64,000 bases of DNA, from positions 9,145,740 through 9,209,739 of the forward strand of contig OZ023273.1 of the NCBI GenBank assembly GCA_964007475.1, read 5' to 3'. This DNA is from Hybos culiciformis. Its lineage: Eukaryota; Arthropoda; Insecta; Diptera; Hybotidae. The notes below the pieces were generated by a model. That model was not told the DNA's origin. It saw only the letters and a list, made by a program, of their open reading frames with translations, and searched no databases. The position numbers and the translations under genes are program-made. Positions 1 to 13,651 of this stretch are shown piece after piece. Every line of letters starts with the position of its first letter. Position 1 is the first letter of the stretch.

Positions 1-343
1 TGGGACTTTTTTTTTTAAATTAATTCAAGAGAAGATACTACTTCAGTATTATAATATAGTGAAAATTGTATAAATTGCGCACCTAATCCTACTTCAATTT
101 CATTGGATTTGTCCAGATTATACCTTCGAATATATATATTCATAATTTCAATACTAGGTACATTGTGTCTGTATCTGAATAGATTTTGATAGTGATCATT
201 TCCATACCAGTACTGAAGCAGAATTTTGAAAAAAAAAAAAAAAAAACATTCCTTAATCTTGTTATAATATTATATTATGATTATATTAAAAATGGTTAAG
301 ATTTTATTTACACTTTTATTTTTAAATAATGCGTGAAAACACA

Positions 344-374
<31 letters not shown>

Positions 375-3300
375 TTATAAATATTTATTTTACTTACATA
401 AAAATTATTTCAAACATGCAGTTAAATACAAAAAAAGTTTATATTTTAATTATTATAATAATTTTTGGGATTAAAAAAAACAAATTATAAATAAAAAAAA
501 AAAAAAACAATTTAACATATCGAATAAAAAAAAAATTCGCATAAATACATTTTTAATTTTATAAAATATAATATAGTCTTAAAAATTTTAATTTTAAAAT
601 ATTCGTTTTTTTTTTTTTTTAGTTTTAATTTTAGACTTTTACCTTTGAACTTCTCTTAAATTTGAATTATTTACTTAAAAAAAAATAACGTCGAAAAAGA
701 ACAATATATTTTATGAATTTATATTGCTTATGGATGGTTAATGATCCTTGAAAATAAATTTAAGAAGTTTATATATACAAATATAAAAGTCCTATTAATT
801 TTAAGTCTCCTTCTATTGACCGCGGAATTATCGATTGGTTCGTTTTTTTTTTATTATCTGTATTTCTTAGAAACACAAGAAGGTTCGTAGAAACACAAGA
901 AGGTTTCGTAGCAAAAAGAAGTTCAAAAATTGAAATTGTGTATTTTTTTTGTGCTGAAACTAGAAGAGCTATTATAATTAAATTTAACTTATTTTCCTCA
1001 TAAAGGATAGGATTTAAATTTCAAAAAAAAAATTATTATTTCCACATTTAAATGAATTTTTTTTTTAAGAATTTGATTTTTTTTTTTTATCTCAAAACAT
1101 CTATTACAAGCTTTAACAAGAATAATTGATTTAATTAAATTTTTTTAATTTTATTTTTTATAGATACATTTTATATATTGAAACAACAAATATATAAATC
1201 ATTTATCTTTAAATTCACCAACATTCATTTAATTTTTCTATCAGTTTCTAAAAAATTATTTTTTATACAAAATTTTGTTATTTATTATGAAATTAATTCT
1301 ACACAATAATTTTTAATATATATTTATATGGTAAGCGCCGAAGAATGGATAATCAATCAATCGACAATAATATAAATAAAAAGAAAAATTTAAATGTATC
1401 CTTGCAAATTATGTATTGAAAAATTTTAAATTTGTGCCAAGAAAATTTTTTTTTACGAAATTTAAAGTTATAAAATAATAAGTTTATAAAAAATATAACA
1501 CTCATATTTAAGCATAAAAAAAAGTTGTTTAAAATATTTCAATAAAAAAATTAACCAGAATTGTTTTTAATTTATTTTTATTAAATTTTATTATTTGAGT
1601 TATTTTTAGATGCTCTATGCAAAAAAAAACAAAAAAAGATTCTAATCTTAATTAATAAAATAAACAAAAATAATAATAAATAAATAAATAAAAAAAAATT
1701 GTTGTGCAGTTTTTTAATTACAGACAAATTTTAAATTAAATGAAGCTTGTACAAATAATTGTTTGAATGTGCATAATTGTATATTTTTTTAATATTAAAC
1801 ATTTTTTTTAACTTCAATTTACTAGGGATTGTTTTAATTATTTACATTTTATAAATTCATGTATTTATTTTATTAAATAATAAAATCAGTTCTATATAAG
1901 TTGTTTGGCAGTTATAGGCTTAAAAAAGTTTATTATGATGATCTAAATTTTTCTGCCAATTAAGTATTTAATATAATGAAATTTGTGCAAACTCCTAAAA
2001 AGCCTATTTTTGTGTTGTATGATCTACAAATTTTAATTTAATATATAATGATTGGAAGATTTTAATTTAAATTACCGAATTATTATTAACAGTCTGCTTG
2101 ATACAAGAAAAAATTCATTAAATAGTTATGTCTTGTAGTAGTCTTTGATTTTGGATTCGATTTGTGATAATTGTATTTAACCACGGAAGCACGTACTTTT
2201 TGGGAAATTTTAGTTTAATGTTTAAGTAGTACGTTATTTTTTATTTACATCAATTTAATTATTGACCTAATTAACCAGTCATCTACACAAAATAGATGCG
2301 AATTTACGAATATAGAAAACTATTTTAAAACTTTCTATTTCAAATTTTCTTTTTGACTACAAATTAGAAAAAATTTATGTACTTAAAATTCTATGTAAAA
2401 TAAAATTTATTTTATGGTAACTACGAGCTATGAGCTTCAAATTTTTAATTAAGTTTTTTTTAACAATTACATATATTTTATTATATATATATTCATATAA
2501 TTAATCCTAAAGTAAAAATATTAACTAACACAAAACGTTGCATTTTAACATTTAACAAAAAATACATAAAGGGTTGAATCATGATTTTTGAAATATGAAA
2601 AAGCTGGTTAATTATTTTAATTAGGGCAGTTAATATGAATTCCATTCTAATGGGTGGTAAAAATTTAAAATCATATTCTGCTTTTCGTTCGAATGGAATT
2701 TTGATAATCAAAATTTCGTAATTTTTTTTTTTTAAATGTATATCCTAATTAATAATAAACCCCTGAAGTTCTTTTCAAACTTTATTTTTCAATCGAGCAC
2801 AATTTAAAAATTCTCTTTTTTTTTTGTAAAACATTTAAAAGCAAAATTGTTTATTTAAGTACTTAAGAAAAAAAATGTTTTTAATAAGAATAAACTACTC
2901 CATTCAAATACTAAATATATTTTTTTCCTTGAAGCAAAATCTACTCAATCCTTGTCAAATAATAGAAGCGTTATCAAATATCAGTATTCATACGAAATCC
3001 CATAATATACTTTATTATAATAAGGGCTTAAAGTAGTGAACTAACAATAATGTAGTGAAGTAATAAGGAAGTTTTGATTGTAAAAAAATTAATAAGTAAA
3101 TATCTAATTTATTTATTTTTTAATATTTAAAGTTGTAGCCAATGAAAATAAGTTTAATCTGAACCCCATAATATTAGCATCTAAGCAAAACATATTTAAT
3201 GTAAAAAAAAATGTCTACAAATCAAAATAAAATAAATTTAATTTCAACTAATTGGCATATGTATGGCTTTAAATAAATGGTTTGATCTATTCAGATTATT

Positions 3301-4700
3301 AAAATAAAATTTATATAAAGAAAGCAAATTTCAAAAATCGTAATCTAATTATTTTAAAACAAGTATTGGCATTAGCAATTTTTTTTTTACAAATTTCATA
3401 GTCTTATTTAATTTATAACATAGATACAAAAATTTGGTTATGTTAAAAAAAAAATTATTTTTTTATTATGTAAGTATACTAATCAATATTTATACTATAT
3501 TTCATATCTTTATAATTTTTTCTAAGATTTTTTTCTTCTTTGTGCTTCTTAAAATTATAAACAAAAAAAAATTTGTGCTACTTATTATTTGGTTAATTTT
3601 ATTTAACTAAAATTTTTGTAATTATATTTTCCTTACATATTGGAAATTATTCAAAAGTACCTATAATTTCACTTAGCAGACCGTGTGCATCTTTTGCGAC
3701 GAAGAGTTCGTTTACTGTACTAGTTTAGGATTTAAAGTTTCTTTTCAGAAATAGCTATATTCTTTCAATATTGTTTTAGTTGTAAGAAATTTTTGTATTT
3801 TAAAAATAATGTGCTACTTAGTCCCTATTAAATAAGCCTTTAGACTTAGACCAAATTTTTTTTGAAATAAATAAAATAAAATAAATTAAAAAATTAAAAA
3901 AGCACGTAGTATTAATTTTTTGTTTTGATGTTTTTTTTGTAGGATTATAATAATCTTTTAATGTTATGAACTTACCCCTTTTGAAGGAGCAATAAATTAC
4001 TAATGCATTTCCAGTACGATTTATGCAGTTGATAACTAACATTATTAAAAAATCTGGTCGAAATGTGGAAAAATAATTGCATTATTGTAAACGGTCGATG
4101 CACTTTGAAATGAATTCTATTGCTTTTTTATAATTTAGTCATAATAAAATCAAAATACATAATTACTTTTAATGGATTATTTTTTCATTAATATAATGGA
4201 AAGACAAGCTTTTATGACCAAATCATTGAAAAGATGACATACAAATGAGTTTGCTACGCTAATATTTTTGACAAAAATTATATTTTCTTTTAACTTTTGA
4301 TAAACAAAATGTTAGTTAATATATTTTTTGTGGATTTATCAAACTCAGGTTCATTTACATTTTCAATATGTAAGAAAGTGCTTGATATATTAAAATACCC
4401 TAAATTTTTCAAATAATATTTTTTTTAATGTGTGTTCACATTAAAATATCGAGACTTAGTTTATGTAGATTGTAGATTCTGTAGTATATAACATTCCTTT
4501 GGTCGGAATATACTACAAGTGTCGTTTACTCTTTCTAATTATTCTTATATTCGAAAACAAAATAATAACACATTATGCCTTAAAATTACTTTGTAACACT
4601 ATTGAGAATTACACAAATATAGTTTATATTTGTTGCTTCTTTAATAAACTTGTTTTTTTCGGAGATTGCTTTTTAAATTTTTTTTCTCTCTACGATGTTC
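1..4700. other. Intergenic AT-rich DNA with no recognised gene
   Basis: I see no coding exon with a recognisable protein signature on either strand. The stretch is dominated by A and T runs. It contains a short TTA/ATT microsatellite at about 346-373 and a tandem duplication of an 18-base unit (AGAAACACAAGAAGGTT core) at about 869-907. The short open frames here are low-complexity or AT-composition products. It is the region downstream of the minus-strand tetraspanin gene and probably includes that gene's 3'UTR close to 4.7 kb. Confidence 0.6.
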
Positions 4701-7700
4701 TTAAGCTTTATAATGATCTTTCTGTATAGCACAACATAATGATAATGAAAATATGAGTGCCAAAATTTCCAAAATTATGAATACAATTGTCACTATTAAA
4801 ATAATTTGCCAATGTGTTTCCAAAGTTTCTATAATTTTATCAATGCAACCCTAAAAATAAAATACAAATTTTTCAGAACAGATAAAATTATTTCAAAAGG
4901 ACAGGTTACCCACAAAAAAAAACCCAATTAAAAGAAAAATTAACATTTTTTTCGATGATATTACGTTACGTTACGGAAAGCATACATATATTATTTACAA
5001 AAAAAAAATTACAATACAAATTATTATTCATAGATATGGGTGGATTGATTAAAAATCAACTTACCAACTTTAAGAAATGGATCAGAAAAATTACTTATTT
5101 CTAAAATATTACAAATATTATCTGAAAATTAAGATATGTAGATATATTTATGCATAAATTTAAGTTTCGATTGTTTGTTTAAGCTTTCCCAAAAAAATTA
5201 AGGAAATTTAAAATTTAAATGTATTAAAAATTTTTTCAGACCTAGAAACTTTTTTGCTTCCAAAGAATTTTTTAACGTTTGTGTATTTGTTAATATTAAT
5301 CGCATGGTAAATATTAATATTCGTACTTCGTAACTTAGTAAATTGAACCCAACGCCATCTACCAGGTCCAAAATAAAATTAAAAAAACAGATTTCGAAAC
5401 GAGGTTGTGATATAAATCTTAGGTCGACATTTCTTATGGTTCCGGACAACATTCGTTGCAGACACAAGCACAAATGATTTTCTTTATAAAAAAGAAATAT
5501 ATACTTCAGCAGTGATATAAAATTTTTTTCCTAAATGAATAATATTAGCATTACATACCGTTTGATATATATGAGGATTCAATATACCGCCAACTTTTAA
5601 TTTTCGTGAATTTTCACATGATCCAGGTGCGATTGTTTCTTGTTCTATTTTGCAGCATGATGATGGTATTGTATAAAATGGATTCACATTTGAAATGGCA
5701 ATATCAACAACACTGCTGCGATCAATATTATTATATCGGCTGGCTGCCCAATCATGTGGTCCGTTTGCTCCACAACATTTTAAATTAGCTTGGAAGGAAT
5801 CAAATGCAGCTGTTCGAGAACTTATAAGTCCGTACTCTTCTTGAACCGAATATTTTACCGTGTTTCGTACAGTCTTTTCTAATTTATCTTTATTATGAAA
5901 AGCCTAAAAAAATTAGTTAAGTAAAATGAAATTAAGTAATTATTAATTTTTTTTTGCTTACCCATGCTCCAGCAGCAATTTGAGCAACCAAAACGACAAG
6001 CAGTACACAAAAGAACTAAAAAATATAATTTTTTTTGCATCAGATATTATATTAAGTTATGGATAAACAAGTAAAAAAAAAAATTAATAAAAAAATCAAT
6101 AATTTGTTTTGTATAATACTTACAGAAACGAGCAAACATTGTGATTCCTTGAAAGCTCCACAACAACCTAAAAATGCTCCCACCAAAACAATGCATCCAA
6201 CAGCCAAAAATATGTAAAGAGCAATGTAATAGTCACTTGTAGGTTGACTCATTGTCAAAATGAAAGTTGGATCTGTTAGCATCCATATTGAGGCAACTAT
6301 GAATGATAAACCAATTATCTGTGTAAAATGAAAAAAGGTTTTTATCTTTTAATTAGAAATAATTTCGTTTTACAATGAAACTTGTTCAAAAGTTTGATAA
6401 TTGATTTCATACTCTAGGATTCTAGTACTAAGAGCTTCATTTATAAACTTTTTTTTGCATCCTTTGAGCGTTTACAAATAATTCAAATGATTGCTATTCG
6501 AGCACAAAAACTTAAATTAAAATATATATTTATGACGAAGGTAATTAAGAACAGGCTAACTGAACTTTTAAGATTACTGATTGTAAAAAAAATTTAAATT
6601 TGATTATTTTTTTGTTGTTAACTTCGATTCGTTGACCCGATTTTAATAAGGTTTTCTAAAAAGATATAATATATAATGTTTGTAATTGACAAACCGTATA
6701 TTATGTAAGTACATATATAATGTATATAATTAATATAAAAAAAAAATTAAACATCAATTGCAAATAAAAAAAAAAAATGTTTTTTTTGTTTAAATAAAAC
6801 GTCCTAATTTTTAAAATTTGGAGCAACCTTGAAATCCTCACCAAGCTTTTTTTTTAATGATTTTTTTTTTCTACAATGAAATCGCACAATATACAAAAAG
6901 ACCTAATTTTGATTGTATTGTATTGTTTTTTTTTTTTCGAATAAATAAAAGATAACTCTCTAGAAGCGCCAACAAAATTCCCTCAAACAAAAAAAAAAAA
7001 AATTAAAATTCATCTGAAGAAAATTTTTTGATAAAATGGAAAATGGATGGATAAAAGGAACTATATGTTTTTGAATTGAAATACAAGAACCGTGCCATTG
7101 ATTCTATTTCAGAAAATATATTAAAAATAGTTTTTTTTTTTGTCCTTTTAACTTTAAAACTGTTAGGATGAACTTTCCTGATTAATGTGGCTTAAAATAA
7201 CTCGGAAGTTAACTTCTAAGTGAAACTATTCAGCATCAGAAACTTGAGTTGTTACAGAAAAATTTGTTTGATTGATTATAGAACATAAGAAAAGAAAGAT
7301 TCCTTCATTAAAAAAAAAAAAAAACAGTTTTCTAATAATCATCATTAATAAGAGCCTAGATAGTTAAACGAAATACAGCCTTATCTCATTGATTAATTTC
7401 AACCTAAAAGCTTAATACAGTCTTATTTAAGATTTTTTACTTTATTTTCTGTTTAAAGACAAATTCTGTATATTTCAAAAAAATTCTTCGTGTTGAAATT
7501 CTGGTTGTCAAAGTTCTATATGTCTAAGTTAGGTATTTGTTCAAGGAAATACAGAATTTCGACATTATACACAATTTCAAGATACCTAAGGAACTTTTTT
7601 GAATAAAAACACTAATTTATTATTTAGAATTTCGACCCCAAACCCAAAATTTATTTGTATGAAATACTGTTTTTTTATGTTGAAATACATAATGTTTAAT

Positions 7701-10040
7701 AAATTATAATTTAAGTACAATAAAAAATTGGGATGCGGACTCTCTAAACAATTTAATATATTTTAATAAGGATTGTAAAGTTTACTTAATATGATTGAAA
7801 TCTAAATGAAGTAAATGTTCGTTAGCCTTGGTGATAAATACTTTTTTGGTTTCGAAGTTTTATGCCAAAGAAGTTTGAGTACATATTTGAAATTAAAAGA
7901 TTACATTCAAATATCTATATTACTATATTATTATCAATGATTTAAATTTAAAAAGAGGAAAACTTGTTTTAAAAAATATTATATAAAAAAGATTGGTGTA
8001 GGAATGAATTATTATATTTTAAAAAAAAATTACTAAAAAATATTAATTATTTTTTTTAGTTTATTTCAATATTAAAACACCTAATTTGTGAATAGCGAAA
8101 AATAGATTTCAATGTTTGAAGCCCAGAATAATGAAGGTTCCAGAAGTATAGTGCTAGGCATTTAAAAAAGATTTTAAAAAGTACATAATATCTTCACCTG
8201 ATAAATATTTAATAGTTTGGCCAGGTACCTCCTTTGCCTGTTTTATTCAAATTGAAGAATTCATCAGAAGTAGAAAAAGGTATCTGTGTAGGTATCAAAG
8301 ATTTGGCAAAGTTATTCAAACGATCGTTATTCTTAAAGAAGGCAAAAATTTTATTTCTGATTTTAGTCTTTCCATTTCACATTTTGGTCATTAATTAGAT
8401 AAACCTATTAGGTTTAACAGAATACAGGTACTTAATATAAAATAGTAGGTACAATTACCAAGTCTGACTGGCATGCCATAAATTTGAAAGATTTCTAATT
8501 ATCGTCTTAAATGTAAAAAACTTACAAATCATATGTACCTAACCTACCTAGGTTACCTAATATTTTATTTTAAGAAAAATTAAAAAAAAAAAACTCTTAA
8601 ACCAAAATAAAAAGTCTACTACTTTATCAAAATTACACATTAGTAGATAAAAACAAGGTAGGTATATAGAAAAATTGGGGAAAATTTGGGAAAATTGCAG
8701 TTTCATTTAAAATATATATGCAAACAAGAAGCGAATAAATAAAAAACACAAGAAAACTCTCTATAACGCATGTCAGTTTTCAGCATCACAATGATAAAAA
8801 AATATATACATATATATATATTCAACGAAACGAAATTAATAACGCTTTGATTTTAATGAAATCTATAAATTATTTATAATTCTGATTAAATAAAGAAAAA
8901 CAAACCAGAAAACAATGATTTCATTTTAATTTATCATTTTTTTTTTTAATTTCGACTATAGGTAGTATAATACTACTACTACACTACCTATTAAAATATC
9001 AACAAAATAAAAATAAACAAATTTGTAATCATTTTGCTTCCACATCTATTTATGGGAATAAAAATGTAATTGAATAATTTTTAATGACAATAACGTTGAC
9101 CTAATTAAAAAAAAAAATTTTAAATATTTCTGACTAGGTGCCTAGCTGGAGTTATTAAGAACGTATACTTTAAAAATATACGTTAGACCAGACTAGAGTT
9201 TTACAACAAAACTTATAACCTCAATTACAGGTAGATACCTATCTCCTGAAATTTTAAGCATTTTAAAATAGTACCTACCTACTCTACTGATGATAGCAAT
9301 AAAATTAAATTGACTAATAAGTAACTTGATATTAGTATAAATTTTGGAAATTTAAATTAAGGTAAATTAATTTATTCACATTGTGTATGAATTGTGTAGG
9401 CTCCTTACCTCTATACTTATATTTATAATAAAATCATTCCTAGGTATATCATTCAAAATTTACAAAAGAATTAATCAACCGAAATGGTTAAGTTCAAGAA
9501 AGTAGGTACCTAGGTGGGTCAGCTTGGGAGGGAGGTATAAATAGGTAGATCTACATATAAGAATATTACAATTTTAAAATCCAATTTAATTAAAGTGAAA
9601 TAGGTAGGTACTAAGTTTTTGCAAACGCTTGAAAATTCAGTCTTTTTGTCACTAACTATAATATTTATTTCCTCTCTCATTTTTCATCCAGCATCTATAA
9701 TTTGAATATTCTTCCCACGCATAAATATTTAAAAATAATTTGTAGAATTATTTCATTTTTTCAAAAATTTAAATTAAGTTATTGAAATTAAAAACAAAAA
9801 TCTAGGTAATTCTTGAATTTAAGTAAATAAAAAAAATATGATGTTAGAAGACAGAACAAGTAACAATTTTGTAATGTTTTTTTTTTAGATGTGTACAGAA
9901 AATTTTTTTTTCAAAGGAGAGGAAAAAAATTAAGTAAATTTTTTTTTCTTTTTTTTAATAAATTAATTGTTTACCCAAAATAGGAAATTGAGTAAAATCA
10001 TTGCAAATTTGACACAAGTGCAACAACCGTTTAAGCCCAT
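4701..10040 (-). CDS. Tsp96F: Tetraspanin, Tsp96F-like (CD9-type), complete in five coding exons
   Basis: Four-pass membrane scaffold of the tetraspanin family, which organises partner proteins in plasma-membrane microdomains. Minus-strand exons, 5' to 3': 10040-9975 (22 codons, starts MGLNGCCTCVKF), 6318-6124 (65), 6015-5962 (18), 5903-5559 (115) and 4850-4701 (49 plus stop). All junctions are phase 0 with GT donors and AG acceptors, giving 269 residues, typical for the family. TM1 is split between exons 1 and 2. TM2 is followed by the GCCGAFKESQCLL motif, and TM3 lies in exon 3. The large extracellular loop has the CCG motif (148-150), a second CC pair (188-189), C201 and C222, so six cysteines. 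TM4 is followed by a short tail ending HYKA. The start, the KESQCLLVSFF segment and the HYKA end fit my recollection of insect Tsp96F. The family call is firm; the ortholog name is from memory. Confidence 0.88.
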
Positions 10041-10724
10041 TTTAATTTTTTAATTTTTTTTTTATAACTTATTAATTTTAAATTTTTTAAATTCCAAATA
10101 AAAAACTTCCAATTTCCAATCAACCGTCCGACTATACAAAATAAAAACTTCTGTGAATAAACTGCAAAGAAAAAAACAACCACTCCTTTTTTTGAATGAC
10201 ATTTTTCATGGTTACCATTTTAATGCATTGTTAAATTTTTTTTTATATAAGAAGACGAAATAAGAAATTTGAGAAGAAAATTATGTTTTTTTTTTAATTT
10301 ATTAATATAACACAATTGGAAATGTCAAAATTTATTAATTTTTACTGCGTTTGCAATAAATTGAATTTATTACCTTCTTTGTAAATTATTTCATTAAAAA
10401 TTTAAATATTCATTTCGCCGTTTAAAAAATTCAAAATAGGAGTTTAAACGAGCCTACCTTATGGCAGGCATTGTAGACAAGGCTTTAAATCTTAATTATT
10501 GTTGTCTGGGCTAGTTGTCATTCATCGCTCTCACAGTTGTAGTTGAATAATATAAAAAAAAATAATAATGAGAAAAAAGAACTAAAAGTAAAAATATCAA
10601 AAAAAATAAAATAAATAAAAATTAAAATCGTTTTTATTTCTTTTTAAATAATAATAAATAAAATATATTTCTTTTATATTTTAAAATAATTTTTTATAAT
10701 TTTTGTCATTTTAATCAAAAAAAA
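10041..10724. promoter_or_regulatory. Head-to-head intergenic/5'UTR region, probable bidirectional promoter of tetraspanin and DNAJC8
   Basis: Two genes start back to back here: the tetraspanin ATG at 10040 (minus) and the DNAJC8 ATG at 10725 (plus). On the minus strand a good donor (AAG then GTAGGC, exon edge at 10458) closes a relatively GC-rich stretch at about 10458-10530. A pyrimidine-rich acceptor (TTTCTTTGCAG) ends at 10162. This suggests a noncoding tetraspanin first exon spliced to a 5'UTR segment at about 10161-10041. If so, the two transcription starts lie within roughly 200 bases of each other. Both UTR exons and the shared promoter are inferences; no TATA or Inr element is decisive. 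Confidence 0.4.
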
Positions 10725-12145
10725 ATGTCACAACATCCATCCTCTTCGGCTGATTTTGATAAATTTTATTATGAGGTACAAAAATTTCTATATTTCGACA
10801 TTTATGGATATTTGGATTAAAAAATAAAAATTTTTAATTCTTCTAGAGATTATCGTTCAGAAATTAAAAAAAAAAAAAATAAAATTTTTTTTCGGTTTTC
10901 TGAAACTTCCCTTTTAATCCGAATTCCTGCCAACCTTAACTTGTTGAAATGCCAATACGATATAATTTTCATATTTTTAGGTGAAGGCAATTGAAAAAAG
11001 GGATTCAGTAATGACATCAGAACAACAAATCCAACGTCTTTTACGTCCAGGCTCAACATATTTCAATTTAAATCCATTCGAAGTTCTACAAATTTCAACT
11101 GATGAAGTTGAGATGACCGTCGATCAAATAAAAAAAAAGTATAGGCAATTATCAATTTTAGTACATCCAGATAAAAATCAAGATGATAAAGAAAGAGCAC
11201 AAGGTTTGAATAGACTTTTCTTTTTTTTTTGAAAATTGAAAATAAAGATAATAAAACATTAAAACTTGACTCATTCCAAATATTCACTAATAACTACATA
11301 TCAATTTTCAGAACACTAGAAACTACAGCACAAATGTTTGATTCTAATGAAAAATATATTTCACTCTTTGTAGGCAAGTCCTAGTTTTTTTCTCCAATAA
11401 ATTTAATTTCTCTGTGCTGCAGTTACAGTTTTTCCTTAATTTTTTCTTTTTATTCAATATTACTCTAAAGTTTTTAACTCAAGTCGCTGTCCGTATGCTG
11501 TTATTCTCACAAGATTTTTCTACTTATCTCTTTTATAAATTTTGGATAAAAACTTCTTAACTAGGTAATACAAAAAAATAATTCTGATTTTTTTCAATGT
11601 TTTTAGCTGCATTTGATATTGTGAATCGATCGTGGAAAGTGCTTGAAAATGATCTTACAAGAAAAAGATGTTTGGAAATATACGAAGAAGCTCAAGGAAG
11701 AACAGAACTTATGGTAATTAATTATATACATTCAAATTATTATTATTTTAGTATTAAAAAAAAAACTACATAATTTTAGATTGCAGAAAAAAGAAAAAAA
11801 TTAAAAAAAGAAGGCAGAGAAACAGAGCCTGTACCTGAAGATGATCCTGATAAAAGAAAAAAAGCAATATATGTTATGGTTATGAAATTGTTTGCAGATA
11901 TGGAACGTAAACGTCAGAGTCTCGAGCAACGAGATACTGAGGAACGAAAACGAAAGCGGGAAGCGGAAATAGAACAAGAAGAAAAAGTAAAAACCGAAAG
12001 AGAATGGGCGAAAAACTTCGAAGAATCGAGGCAGTCACGCGTTAATTCATGGCACGATTTTCAATCTGGAAAAACAAAAAAAAAGAAAAAGCAGAAAACT
12101 ACAATGTTTGTCCCACCAAAACTAAAACCAGAATCTAGAAATTAA
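10725..12145 (+). CDS. DNAJC8: DnaJ homolog subfamily C member 8 (DNAJC8), four exons
   Basis: J-domain co-chaperone; the human homolog is nuclear, associated with splicing factors, and recruits Hsp70. Exons: 10725-10775 (phase 0), 10981-11203 (phase 1), 11607-11713 (phase 0) and 11780-12145, giving 248 residues, close to human DNAJC8. After a short acidic N-terminus, the J domain covers about residues 46-120. It has NPFEVLQI before helix I, helix II KKKYRQLSILVHPDKN with the HPD triad at 79-81, and AAFDIVNRSWKVL as helix III. The rest is the diagnostic charged coiled region: EKRKKLKKEG, an EDDP acidic stretch, then MKLFADMERKR, KREREW-like and KNFEESR segments and a basic KKKKKQK tail ending near PPKLKPESRN. 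The last exon could also begin at the AG 6 bases later, but the chosen acceptor keeps the conserved spacing. An AATAAA lies at 12213. It is head-to-head with the tetraspanin. Confidence 0.93.
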
Positions 12146-13350
12146 AACTTAAAATAATTTTTTAATCAACATAAATATAAGATTATGAAAAAAAATCTTA
12201 GAGACCACAATGAATAAAAAGAAACAATTTTTTTCTTACTAAATATTTGGAAAAATTTATTTCATATTAGTGTCTACTAATAACAAAAATATCATCATCT
12301 ATTTGAAGCTGGAATAATGAAATAAAATGCAATAATTAAGAAGATCGTTTAAGAGATACAATGCTTCGAATAGAGATCAAAATAAAATATTTAAAAAAAA
12401 GAAGTTTAATTACCTATATACAATATTTTATACCTTTGATGCATGCGCTCTATGTAAAAGCGTTCACAATGTATAATAAACATGTTTCTACCTTTTTTTT
12501 CTGAAAATACGAATCGCACAAGATATTTTTTTTTTGCGATCAGAGAATATCTAAATTAGAGTATGTTTTTTAAATATGAATCGTGCAGGAATTGAATTTG
12601 ACTAGAAATAAAGTTATAATAAGACAATATTTTGGTTGTACTATGGTTTTACCAGATCAAGTACATATTTACATGTATATTTTTAAAAAACCTTCATAAA
12701 TTTCAGCTCAACTAGAATCTTAACAATGTTCAAATATGATTTAGATTTTTCATTAAAAATATAAGTAGGAAATATTTTAAGAATATGAATTGTCTATAAC
12801 CTTTTTTAATTTTAAAAAATAAAATAAAATAAAAACTATTATGTAATTGAATTGTGGTTATTTCTGTTTTAAAATTTTTTATTAGATGCTTTAAATATGC
12901 AGAAACTGATACTGTGTTTTGATGATAACAATAAACTAATTCTAATTCTTGTTATTTTAAATGTATTTTGTTAACAATACCATTGAATTTCTGAACCATT
13001 TGTTATTTTGATAAATTGTAAAAAGAAAGGTGTTCGTTAAAATGTTTGAAGACGTTTGAATGTAGGTAGTTTTTCTTTACAATTCGAAGGCTCAAGAAAT
13101 TGTGTGAAATTGAGCGTAGGTCAGCAAGTTATCTACTTTGTCTTTAATGATGTTAATGTAAGCTGTGTGTAGGTAATAAGGTAACCAACCATCACCGACA
13201 TCTGACATCTCTTATTAATGTCAATTCTGCAACAAACATCTGTAATTATCTGCAAATTTTTTCACCAATTCTGTTCTGCAGCTGTCAGCAAGAAATATTT
13301 GAATTGTTTGATTGAACAATATTGATTGAACTACCAAAACGAAATGAACT
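12146..13350. other. Intergenic region downstream of DNAJC8
   Basis: This contains the DNAJC8 3'UTR, with a likely polyadenylation signal at 12213-12218. The rest is AT-rich intergenic DNA with no recognisable exon on either strand. Confidence 0.5.
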
Positions 13351-13358
13351 AACGTAGG

Positions 13359-13472
13359 CAGACGCCGACGCCGACGAGTTTTTGGCTGCGGCGACGCGCT
13401 TAGAAAAAAAAGTAAGCGACGGGCAGCGCCATCGGCGTTCAAAAAAAAAACAAAAAAAAAAAAAAAGGAAAG

Positions 13473-13503
<31 letters not shown>

Positions 13504-13643
13504 AAAAAAAAAAAAATAACTTATAAAATGCGACGAAGTGCGTACGCCCTGAGACGTCGACAAAAACGTTTTGCGACGGCGGACAAAAAAATCGGTTGCG
13601 ATGGGCAGCGCACGGCGTATTTTCCTGTCGGCGTCGCAGTCTG
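13359..13643. mobile_element. hAT-type MITE with 8-bp target-site duplication
   Basis: A 285-bp island, strikingly rich in CG-containing words inside AT-rich DNA. It begins CAGACGCCGACGCCGAC and its right end read in reverse is CAGACTGCGACGCCGAC, so 15 of 17 terminal bases match. It is flanked by perfect 8-bp direct repeats AACGTAGG at 13351-13358 and 13644-13651. CAG...CTG ends with 8-bp duplications are the hallmark of hAT-superfamily insertions. The interior is long A runs plus further GACG/GGCAGCGC words. The long open frames across it on the minus strand are artefacts of the A runs. No transposase is present, so it is non-autonomous. It shares terminal sequence with the element at 23771-24138. 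Confidence 0.85.
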
Positions 13644-13651
13644 AACGTAGG

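Noticed and set aside
5405..5473. Cysteine-rich minus-strand segment (CVCNECCPEP) inside the tetraspanin intron
   Set aside because: The flanking tetraspanin exons join in phase without it and complete the large loop with its six cysteines, and the frame stops immediately after the motif.
8400..9620. Dispersed AGGTACCTAGGT/TACCTACCT words
   Set aside because: They are reminiscent of insect telomere repeats (TTAGG), but they are scattered, not in tandem array, and occur elsewhere in the window (near 13.9 and 35.5 kb).
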